From: Conoideocrella luteorostrata
Lineage: Eukaryota; Ascomycota; Sordariomycetes; Hypocreales; Clavicipitaceae
Length of the DNA stretch: 22,906 nucleotides
Assembly: GCA_032433595.1 (NCBI GenBank)
Contig: JASWJB010000489.1
Span: 1 to 22,906, forward strand
Direction of reading: 5' to 3'
The notes under the pieces were generated by a model that made no database searches, was not told the origin of the DNA, and worked only from the letters and a program-made list of their open reading frames with translations. Positions 1 to 9,060 of this stretch are shown here, in pieces (the stretch's first letter is position 1; every line of letters starts with the position of its first letter). A program made the position numbers and the translations under genes.

Positions 1-86
1 GGGGGTTTGGGGGCTTGCCCCCATATCATCAAGCATTGTTGTTTACGCCGTGACTGTATATCATGGGGGCCCGCCCCCAAACCCCC
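1..86. repeat. GC-rich inverted repeat at the window start
   Basis: Bases 1-22 and 65-86 form inverted arms that pair at 20 of 22 positions, with 42 nt between them; the outer 14 bp (1-14 with 73-86) are perfect. Each arm also contains its own small hairpin of five G and five C (9-22 and 65-78). The G-runs could form quadruplex-like structure. No coding potential is visible. The window opens exactly at the arm, which suggests an assembly end or a repeat boundary (inference). Confidence 0.8.
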
Positions 87-2960
87 GGCCTCGCTGCGCT
101 CGTAGGTGAGATGCGACATCATTATCAGCAGCAGTGGCAGCGACAACAGCATCATCGTTAGCTGACTCTTTTCTCTCGTGAGTGCCGACTTTTTCCCTCC
201 CAAATGCTGACAGCAACAGCGGCATTTCTTGCGTGGGCACCAATATCCTCACCAGAAGCAACGGCATTATCAGCAGCGGCAGCAGCGACACAGCAGCATT
301 CTCATCACAAGCAGCAGCATCACCAGTAGCGGCAGCGGCATCATCATCAGCAGCATCATCATCATCAGTAGGTAACTCTTACCTCTCCCGAGTGCTGACT
401 TTTGCCCTTTGCTGACCGCTCCATCATGAACAGCCACAGCATTATCATTAGCAGCGGCAGCAGCGACATTTATACGTGGGCAGCAACATTCTTATCAGCA
501 CCGGCGGCATCATTGTCATCATTAACAGTAGAAGCAGCGGTACCAGCGACATTCTCATCACAAGCAGCGGCATCATCAGCAACGACAGCAGCGATACAGC
601 AACATTCTCATCACAAGCAGCGGCAGCAGCATCATCATCAGCAGATAACTCTTCCCTCTGCCGGGTGCTAACTTTTGCCCTTTGCTGACCGCTCCATCAT
701 CAGCAGCAACAGCATTCTCATCAGCAACGGTATCATCAGCAGCGGCAGCAGCGATATTTCTACGTGGGCAGCAACATTCTTATTAGTAGCAGCGAGATTA
801 TTGTTATTAGTAGCAGGAGCATCTGACTTCTTCCCCTCCCAACCGGTGCGATCGTGACCAGAATCCTGACCTGTGGCCATCAGGAGCATTTCTTGCATGG
901 CAGCAACATCACCATCGGCAGGAACAGCATCGTCATCAACATTATCAGGTGACTTTTCCCCCTCCCGACCTCTACTATAGTGACCAGAATTCTAACTTGT
1001 GGCCATCATTAATGGCAGCAGCAGCGGCATCATCAACAGCGACATTTCTACGTGGGCAGCAACATTCCCATCAGCAGCAGGATTATCGTCATCAGTAGCA
1101 GGAGCATCTGATTTTCCCCCTCCCGACCGATACAATCGTGACCGAAATCCTAGCCTGTGGCTATCATTATTATTATCAGCAGGAGCAGCAGCGGCAGCAG
1201 CAATATTCTCATTAGCAGCAGCGGGATTGTCGTCACCAGTAGCAGGAGCATCTGACTTTCCCCCCCCCCCGACCGATACAATCCTGACCGAAATTGTGAC
1301 CAGAATCCTAACCTGTAGCCATCTTCATTGTTATTAGCAGCAGCGGCAGCGGCAGCAGCATCATCGTTAGCTGACTTTTTCCACTCGTGAGTGCTAACTT
1401 TTTTCGTGCGTGCTGACTTTCTCCCTGTCCCAAGTGCTACAGCAGAAGCAGCAGCAGCAGCAGCGGCGGCATCGTCATCATCATCATTATTAGCTGACTC
1501 TTCCTCTCGTGAGTGCTGAGTTTTGCCCTCTCCCAAGTGCGGACAGTAGCAGCGGCGTTTCTTGCGTGGTAGTAACATCCTAATCAGCAGGAGTGGCAGT
1601 ATCCTCATCGACAGCAACGGCATCATCATCGCCGGCGGCGTTATTTTTATCATCAGCGGCATCATCATCAGCAGCGGCATCATCTTCGGCGGCAGCACCA
1701 TTAGTGGCATCGTCATCAGCGGCAGCGGCAGCGGCAGCAGCATCATCATCAGCTGACTCTTTTCTCTCGTGAGTGCCGACTTTTTTCGTGGGTGCTGACT
1801 TTTTCCCTCTCCCAAGTACTATAGCAGTAGTTGCGGTAGTAGAATCATCATTAACTGACTCTTTTCTCTCGTGAGTGCCGACTTTTTTCGTGGGTGCTGG
1901 CTTTTTCCCTCCCAGGTGCTGACAGCAACAGCATTATCATCAGCAGCGGCATCATCGTCATTATTAGCAGTAGAAGCAGCGGCGGCAGCGGCATTTATTT
2001 CGTGGCAGTTCTTGCGTGGCAGCAACATCATCATCATCAGGTGACTTTTCCCCCTCCTGACCTCTACTATGGTGACCGAATCCTAACTTGTGGCCATCAT
2101 CAATAGCAGCAGCAGCGGCATCATCAGCAGCGGCATCATCAGCAGCGACAGCAGCGACATTTCCACGTGGGCAGCAACATTCTCATTAGTAATAGAGGCA
2201 TTATCGTTACTAGTAGCAAAAGCATCCGACTTTTCCACCTCCCGACCGATACAATCTTGACCGGAATCCTTACCTGTGGCTATTAGCAGCGGTACCATCA
2301 TCATTATCAGCTAGCTCTTCCCTCTCGTGAGTGCTGGCTTTTCTACTCTCAAGTGCCAACAGCATCATCATGAGCTGACTCTTTTCTCTCGCGAGTGCCG
2401 ACTTTTTTCGTGGGAGCTAACCTTTTCCCTCTCCCAAGTACTATAATAGTAGTTGCGGTAGTAGCATCATCATCATCAACTGACTCTTCTCTCTCGTGAG
2501 TGCTGATTTTTTCCCTCTCTCAAAGTGCTGACAGCAGCAGCGGCATTAGCAGCAGCAGCGATAGCAGCGACATTTGTTTGCGTGGGCAGCAACAACCTCA
2601 CCAGCAGCGGCGGCGGCGGCAGCGGCATTTCTTGCGTGGGCACCAATATTCTCATCAGATGCAACGGCATCATCAGTAGTGGCAGCAGCGATGCAGCAAC
2701 ATTCTCATCACAAGCAGCGGCATCACCAGTAGCGGCAGCGGTATCACCAGTAGCAGCAGCGGCATTATCATCAGTAGCAGCAGCATCATCAGCAGGTAAC
2801 TCTTCCCTTTCCCGAGTGCTGACTTTTGCCCTCTGCTAACCGCTCCATTATCAACAGGAACAGCATTATCCTCAGCGGCAGCAGCAATACAGCAACATTC
2901 TCATTACAGGCAGCGGCATCACCAGTAGCGGCAGCGGCATCATTATCAGATGACTTTTCT
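87..2960. repeat. CAG/CAT-rich compound minisatellite, array 1
   Basis: The plus strand is dominated by CAG, CAT, CGG and CAA triplets. Three longer modules recur irregularly between them. Module a is a pyrimidine-rich block with TGACTCTTTTCTCTCGTGAG followed by GTGCTGACTTTTTCCCTC, for example near 166, 1368, 1750, 1855 and 2375. Module b is TTCTTGCGTGGGCAGCAACA, for example near 228, 471, 760, 1048 and 2629. Module c is CCCTCCCGACCGATACAATC followed by GTGACC and an AACCTGTGGC-like tail, for example near 832, 958, 1111, 1260, 2048 and 2229. Open frames here are only Ala/Ser/Ile-rich (plus) or Met/Leu- and Asp/Ala-rich (minus) readings of the triplets and give no support for a gene. Confidence 0.88.
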
Positions 2961-3161
2961 TGTGGGTTGCACAGGGTTGTGCAATGATCTAGATCATCGG
3001 CTTCAAATGCAATATATTCAATAGTAGTCGGGTCTTATCTAAGAAGAGAAAAACAAGTCAAGATATGATGCCTACGATACCCGTATAAATAGGGTGGCCG
3101 AAAGGTGACCACGTGACGATATCCGTGCTCTTGTTGTGTGCTTGGCGGCGAGATTCCAACA
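2961..3161 (-). mobile_element. Solo LTR, Copia-like (201 bp), with TSD TTTCT
   Basis: The segment is flanked by a perfect 5-bp direct repeat, TTTCT, at 2956-2960 and 3162-3166. It begins TGTGGGTTGC and ends ATTCCAACA, so on the minus strand it reads TGTTGGAAT ... CA. TG..CA ends with a 5-bp duplication are the LTR-retrotransposon signature, and TGTTGGAAT is how Ty1/Copia LTRs commonly begin. A diverged inverted copy lies at 10506-10678; both keep a 14-bp palindrome (ATGATCTAGATCAT, here 2984-2997) and a CACGTG core. A TATAAATA lies near 3085 on the plus strand. No internal retroelement sequence follows, so this is a solo LTR. It interrupts array 1. Confidence 0.82.
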
Positions 3162-3240
3162 TTTCTCCCTCCCGTATCTTGACCATCCTGACCAGAATTC
3201 TGATCGGAATCCTGGCCTATGGCCACTACCATCAATGTAT
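3162..3240. repeat. Continuation of compound minisatellite (module c)
   Basis: Immediately after the LTR the sequence reads CTCCCTCCCG and continues with 'gaccatcctgaccagaattc', a copy of module c of array 1. Removing the LTR and one TSD rejoins TGACTTTT with CTCCCTCCCG, which matches the uninterrupted copies near 950 and 2040. This therefore belongs to array 1 and was separated from it by the LTR. Confidence 0.75.
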
Positions 3241-6200
3241 CTTGAACATCTTCATCGTCTTTATATTGACTTGCGAGATCTGATGCTTCCTGCAGCGCTT
3301 GTACGTCTTCTGATATTTTGAACCTTTTAATGAGTTCGTTAACTGATTAGCAATACCTGATGCACCTTGCAGTGTACGTCTTCCGACATTTGAACCTTTC
3401 GACGAGCTTGTCAACTGACTTGCAATGCCTGCTGCTTGTTGCAGCCTACATGTCCGACAGTCGAACGTTTCAACGAGCTCGTCAGACTGACTTTGCGTTA
3501 TTTGATGCTGCCATGTCTGATGCTTCGAAAGCGCTTGTACGTCTTCCGATATCTGAACCTTTCGACGAGCTCGTCAACTAACTTGCAATGCCAGTTGCTT
3601 GTTGCAGCCTACATGTCCGACACTCGAACGTTTCAACGAGCTCATCAGATTGACCTGCGATATTAAATACCTGTACATCTTCCGAGATTTGAGCATTTTC
3701 AACGAGCTCGTCAGATTGACCTGTGATCTAATGCTTCGATAGCGCCTGTACGTCTTCCGGGAATCAAACCGTTCAACGAGCTCGTCATCTGACTTTCAAT
3801 ACCTGATGCTTCTTGCAGCCTGTACGTCCTCTATTCCAACGGTTCAACGAGCTCGTTAGATCGACCGGCGATATCAGATGATGCCTGTACGTCTTCCGAT
3901 ACTTACATCATTTCGACGAGCTCCTTGTGACATTTGTTTCTTCTTGCACGCCCGTACCTCTGCCGATATTTGAGCCTTTTAATAAGCTCGTCAGATTGGG
4001 CTGCTCAGTCTAATGCTTCTCGCAGTCCGTACGTCTTTCGAGATTTAAACCTTTGAACGAGCTCGTTAGATTAATTGGATATCTGTTGCTTCTTGCCATG
4101 TCTGACGCGTCAAAGATGCCTGTATGTCCTGTGGGATTAGAACCTTTTCAGCGAGCTCGTTGGATTGACTTGCGATATCCGATGTTTCTGGCAGCCTGTA
4201 AGTCTTGCGAGATTTAAACCATTCAACAGGCTCGTCGACTGACTGAATTGGATCGCTGCCGAGAATCCAATCATCAAAGAAATCGTCTTGGTCAGATTGC
4301 CTCACAATATCTGATGGATCCAATGCTTCTTGCAGCGCCTGTATGTTCACCGAACTCGTTAACTAACTTTTGATGTCTAATGCTTTGTGCAGTGTACGTT
4401 TTCCGAGGTTTAAACCTTTTTGACGAGCTCGTCAGCCAACTTGCGATACCAGATGCCTCTTGCAGCGCCTATACGTTCCGAGATTTAAATACTTTCGTCG
4501 CGTTAGATTGACTTGCGATATCGAATGCCTCTTGCAGCCTGTATGTCTTCCCAGAACTGAACATTTGAACGAGCTCGTCAGATTGCCTGCGATTTGATAC
4601 TTTTCACAGCGCCTGAACCTTTCAACAACAAGCTCTGCAACTGACTTTCGATATCTAATGCTTTGTGTAGTGTACGTCTTTTGAGATTGGAAAGTTTTCA
4701 ACGAGCTCGTTAGATTAACCTACCATGTCTGATGTTTCAATAGCGCGTGTACGTCTTCCGATATTTGAACCTTTCAACGAGCTCGTAACTATCTTGCAAT
4801 GCCTGATGCTTCTTGCAGCCGGTACGATATCCGACATTCGAACGTTTCAACGAGCTCGTCAGATTCACCTACGATATTAGATGCCTGTACATTTTCCGAC
4901 ATCTGAGCCTTTTCAATAAGCTCGCCACATCGACCTACCATGTCTGACGCTTCGATAACGCCGGTACGTCTTTCGAGATTTGAGCCTTTTCAACGAGCTT
5001 GTCAGATCGACCTGCAATAAAGATGCCTGTACGTCCGAGGTTTGAGCCTTTTCAACAAGCTCGTTAGATGAACCTACAATGTCTGATGCCTTGATAGCCC
5101 TCGTACGTCTCCCGAGAATTGAACCTCTTTAACGGGCTCGTTAGATTGACCTGCGATCAGGTGTTTCTTGCAGCGCCTGTATCTTTCAACGAGCTCGTTA
5201 GAGTACCCTTCAATGGCGAATGCTTCTTGCAGTGTATATCTTCCGACATTTGAGCTTTTCAATAAGCTTGTTAGATCTACATACAATGTCAAATGCCTAT
5301 ACGCCTTCCGAGATTCGAACAGTTTCATCATCTTCGTCAGCTACCTTGCCATATATAACACCTCTACATCTTCGAGGAATCGAATCTTTCAACGAGCTCG
5401 TCAGATTGACCTGCGACATCCGATGCTTCTTCCAGAGTCTGTACGTCGTCCGAGATTCGAACCTTTTCAGCGAGCTCGTTGGATTGACTTGCGATATCTG
5501 ATGCTTCTGGCAGCCTGTACGTCTTGCGGGACTAATAACTTTCCATAAGCCGGCGATATCTGATGTCTCTGCATCTTCCGAGAATTGATCCTTTCAACGA
5601 GCTCGTTAGCTGACTTGCAATGTTTAGTGCTTCTTGCAGCCTGTACGTACGCCATTCGAGATTGGAATCTTTCAACGAGCTCCTTGTAGCCTGAACGTCT
5701 TCTGAGATTTAAGCCTTTTCAACGAACTTGTTATGTTGACCTGCGATCTGATGCTTCTTGCAGCGTCTGAACCATCCAATGAACTCGTCAGATTGACCCA
5801 CGATATCTGATGCCTGTACGGCTTCCGAGATCGAAGCCTTTTCAAGAAGCTCGTTAACTGATTTGCAATACCTGATGCTTCTTGCAGACTGTACGTTGTC
5901 TGACATTCGAACGTTTCAACGAGCTCGTCAACTGACTGAACCAGATCGGACCGACAATCCCATCATGAAACAAATCGCCTCGGTCAGATTTCCTCACGAT
6001 ATCTGATGGACCTGTACCATTCACCGAGCTCGTGAACTGACTTGCCATATCCGATGCTTCTTGCCGAGCCTGTATGTCTTCTGAGATGTAAACCTTTCAA
6101 CGAGCTCGTTAGCTAACTAAAATTAGATGGCGGCTAACAATCCGGTTATCAATGACTTGCGATATATAATGCTTCGAAAGCACTTGTACGTCTTCTGAGA

Positions 6201-6257
6201 TAATAATCTTTTCAACGAGCTCATCAGGTCAACTAGAACACTACGTCCTTTAGGTCT
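3241..6257. repeat. Irregular ~70-75 bp tandem repeat array (GAGCTC array 1)
   Basis: Roughly 40 degenerate units, each with a TTCAACGAGCTCGTCAGATT core, then GCGATATCTGATGC, then TTCTTGCAGC and CTGTACGTCTTCCGAGATTT. Distances between successive GAGCTC cores range from 66 to 94 bp and cluster at 69-75. Many units contain the perfect 10-bp palindrome ACGAGCTCGT. On the minus strand a 75-nt unit reads as 25 residues (ELVERFKSRKTYR then LQEASDIAGQSD-like), kept open in short stretches such as 4066-4350 and 5709-5906, but frames shift between units. A longer module with GACAATCCCATCAT is inserted near 4240 and 5932. Whether this was ever coding is not established. Confidence 0.88.
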
Positions 6258-6627
6258 ATGTCACAGGAAGCATTCCTCAACGATGCACTCAATATCACCG
6301 AAAACGCACGATGCGACCGGAATTATTCAACATCATCGGAAGCATTCAAATTCAACAGAATCGTACGACCGGAAGCATTCAATATCGTCGGAATTGAACG
6401 ATGCCGACGAATGCGCCCTGCACGAGGAATTTAACATCACCGGAAACAGATAATATCGCCGGAAACCTACGATATTGTCAGAATCAATGGAATGGAATAA
6501 ATGCACGAAAAAAGGAATATAGTAGAGATAAATAGCAGCCGAATTCCCGTCAATTCAGATAGAAATCAAGGACATTTTTCCACTGCCTTAGAGACCGACT
6601 TCCATAGCTGCTCACTTGTGAAAGTCC
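6258..6627. repeat. Spacer module with short CCGGAA-type repeats
   Basis: This 370-bp segment is missing from the otherwise homologous copy at 11161-11700, where GGTCT joins directly to ACTGCTTTAC. Its first part (about 6258-6490) contains a degenerate ~20-25 bp repeat with CCGGAAGCATTCAA and ATATCGTCGGAA. Its last part (about 6550-6625) resembles 13045-13110 (CCCGTCAATT, then CCACTGC, then GCTCACTT), so it is ancestral to the family and was probably lost from the 11.5-kb copy. No gene is visible. Confidence 0.7.
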
Positions 6628-6766
6628 ACTGCTTTACAGAGTAAAGGAGTTAAACTATAAGGACCGTGTTCGGGTCTCAAACCGGCTCACAGTCTCCTCC
6701 CTTTTCCGCTACTCAAGCGAGAAACCACCCATCCCGCCGGCATGCTGTGTGCTGCCCGTGTACTTA
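6628..6766 (-). repeat. Terminal repeat module, copy 1 (subfamily II)
   Basis: Reads ACTGCTTTACAGAGTAAAGG, then TCAAACCGGC, then CCCGCCGGCATGCTGTGTGC. It is closely similar to 11564-11700 in the same orientation and more distantly similar to 13440-13565 (same orientation) and to 11040-11150 and 22680-22770 (opposite orientation). The 3' end of the HET gene abuts it, with 22 bp between the repeat and the stop codon. The strand label is arbitrary and follows the orientation opposite to the 22.7-kb copy. Confidence 0.8.
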
Positions 6767-6788
6767 CTATAAGAAAAGTCCGCTACAT

Positions 6789-8830
6789 CTAGATAAGTAC
6801 TATTTCTCTACTATTTATTCTATTCTGAGCATGTGCTAATCCATTTTCATCTATCTGGAGACCAAGTCTCAAGATATCGTCTGCATTACTTGAGACGCAA
6901 TAGCCAACTCGTCGATACGCGATTGGTTCTGTGCATAGCACGGGCTCTAGGAGTAGACAAGACACTTCTGTCGTATGTGCTAGAGAACCGGGCATTGACT
7001 GATGACATGTTGATTGCAAAGGTAAGATATACAAGGCCCTGGACATGCCTAGTGAAATTCCTAAAGCATCAGGACGCAAGGCGCAGCGCATTGGCTGCTG
7101 AAGTTGACGTAGCAAAGTTAAGCTTCCCACGAGGTGCAACCGCACGTATTGCGCACTGCATCCGACATGGTTTGCAGTTGTTGTGTTCGGTGGTGTTTCC
7201 GAAACCACAGTAGTGATTGTCACTAGGAATGTAAATTGTGCGACTGCAAAACATGGACGTACAGGTCCGTCTAGAGACGCCCAGGACCACGAAGGTGCAC
7301 GATACTCGGTCGACAATCTAGCACAGGGCTGGTCGACCCACCAATCCAGCAGGTGTAAAAGGTTCGACCGCCATAAGCCAGCTAGATACTGATCTCCGGT
7401 GGCTTCCCGAAACAGGTCTACAATGCCAGCAAATGCTGGCAACTTATCCCCAGGAAACGTCAAGGCGCAGTTTGAGTACTCACGGACAAGGCTATTCCAT
7501 AGGCGTAGTGCAGGTATGGACATGGCCTGGTCCTTCTGCGGGCTGTCCTGCGAAGATGGCCTGCATAAGGATCTTGCTTCGCGCATCTCCCAAAGCGGCT
7601 CTAGGCTCTTGGCCGATTGAGTCTGTGGCATGCCCTGGGGGAACCCTTCACACTTGAACTCTGAAAGGCACTCCCAGAACATTTGTGACTGTCCGAAATA
7701 GAGCACCCGGACTGACAGGAAACGTTCCTGAAACACCCAGCCTCTCCTATGCAAAGGCCCGCTAAGGATTTGCCGATCCCGGTACCTCGTATCCACGATA
7801 TAGTGTGGCTTGTCATGCATAGCCATGGATGGTGCTTTAATCAACCCTGGCGCTATAGCTGTCGTGTCTCTTACCTGGAAGAGACCGCCATACGGATCGT
7901 CAGACGCAGACGCGGCCAGGTTGCAAGCTGCGCTGCTATAGATCAATCGCATCTGAGGGATTTCAAATGCCTTATCTTCATTTGCATCCTGCATAATGCA
8001 CAGCGCATCAATCCACAGATACTGTATGGATAGCCGGCGAACTATAACGATAGCGTCTTGAAACGTCTTGGGTAGATCGAAGATCTGTTGCTGCCCTCGG
8101 AGGAAGTGGGAAAGAGTTGAGCGCAGAAGCTTTAACGCTCCGTTGACTCCCCAGCGATAGCTTAGCGTAGCATAAGGCGCAGGCTTAACGCGGTCTTGCG
8201 AAACAACGATAAGTCTCCAGCACGGCTCGCCCTGATTCCCAATATCCAGCAGCCGACTCGGCATCCAGCGAGGGTAAAGCTGCGCTTCGCGGTTACAGGT
8301 CGGATGGCTGTTACAACAGGACTGATACCAGAGGCAGGCCTGGTCTAGAGTGGTAGATGAGGACATATCCGAGTCCAGCTGAAGCTGCGGAAAGAAGCTG
8401 TCACATGTAGGGTCTATATCAGTGAAGAGAGTCAGCAGCTTGCCTACCATGTAATAAGTAGTATATCTTTATTAGCGTACATACCCTCCCTTGGAAGCAT
8501 GTGGAACTTTGTTTCAATACCAGGTCCTTTGGTCCCTTTTCCTAGAAAGATCACTACGAGCTGTAAGCCCTGTTCATCCTTATCGCGCAGCCGAAACATT
8601 GTTGAGCCGATCTTAACACTGGCATCTACCAGCGCGCTTCCTCCTCGATGGTTTATATTATCCTGAACAATGCGGCACACATAACAATTTCGTCTAGCTG
8701 CGCTTAGCAACGAATCGAGCGTCGGGTGGTGACTTTCATAGACGTAAAAGGCTTGTGGCTCCGCAAGGGAGCTTCTTTCTGCGTACAAAGCATGGTGGCA
8801 AGCGTGACAAAGGGTGCTAAGACTCGCCAT
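6789..8830 (-). CDS. HET-domain (heterokaryon incompatibility) protein, two exons
   Basis: Exon 1 is 8830-8485, exon 2 is 8443-6789, and a 41-nt GTATGT..TAG intron at 8484-8444 joins GAG-G to GC-AAG in frame, giving 666 aa. An in-frame TAA lies three codons upstream of the ATG at 8830. The N-terminus has a Cys/His cluster typical of HET proteins (LCHACHHAL near residue 8 and NCYVCRIV near 48). The HET domain carries its usual blocks: PYATLSYRWG (205-214), LWIDALCIMQD (258-268), RGWVFQERFLS (349-359) and FWEC (371-374), with APSWSWASLDG at 498-508. Such proteins can mediate non-self recognition and programmed cell death in Pezizomycotina; the partner and specificity here are unknown. The frame is uninterrupted although tandem repeats flank the gene. 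It is divergent from the small Cys-rich gene at 9758. Confidence 0.93.
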
Positions 8831-8971
8831 TATGCTTTAAGTGATTATTCATGATAGATTGTAGACCAAATTAAAGCGAGAACGGGGTTAGATCCTAGCT
8901 AAAAGCGCTTTTCTACGTACCTCATTACCCCGCTCACCCTCTATTACTATGCAGCTACCCTTGACAGTACA

Positions 8972-9055
8972 TGTCACACAAAAAATGGCGTAGCCAGAGG
9001 CCACTTTTCATGTGTAGTTATGACCCTTAAATAGGCTCATATTTTTCCTGTGACA
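8972..9055 (+). mobile_element. 84-bp mini-element, TIR TGTCACA, TSD GTACA (copy 1)
   Basis: The element starts TGTCACA and ends TGTGACA, a 7-bp perfect terminal inverted repeat. It is flanked on both sides by GTACA (8967-8971 and 9056-9060). A highly similar 83-bp copy lies inverted at 10936-11018 with its own 5-bp duplication. It has no coding capacity. TG..CA ends plus a 5-bp TSD fit a very short solo LTR; short TIRs and tiny size also fit a MITE. It lies between the HET gene and the small Cys-rich gene. Confidence 0.82.
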
Positions 9056-9060
9056 GTACA

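Noticed and set aside
1150..1815. 221-codon minus-strand frame, and similar Met/Leu-, Asp/Ala- or Ser/Ile-rich frames in 87-2960 and 14271-15660
   Set aside because: They are direct readings of CAG/CAT triplets in several frames on both strands; composition, not coding selection, keeps them open. No domain or plausible start context.
3241..6257. CRISPR-like appearance of regularly spaced short palindromes
   Set aside because: The whole ~75-bp unit is repeated, with no unique spacers and variable spacing, and the genome is fungal. It is a degenerate tandem satellite.
6833..8033. Plus-strand frames opposite the HET gene (e.g. 6833-7213, 7399-7620, 7749-8033)
   Set aside because: They lie antisense to a gene with clear HET motifs and have no recognisable features of their own.
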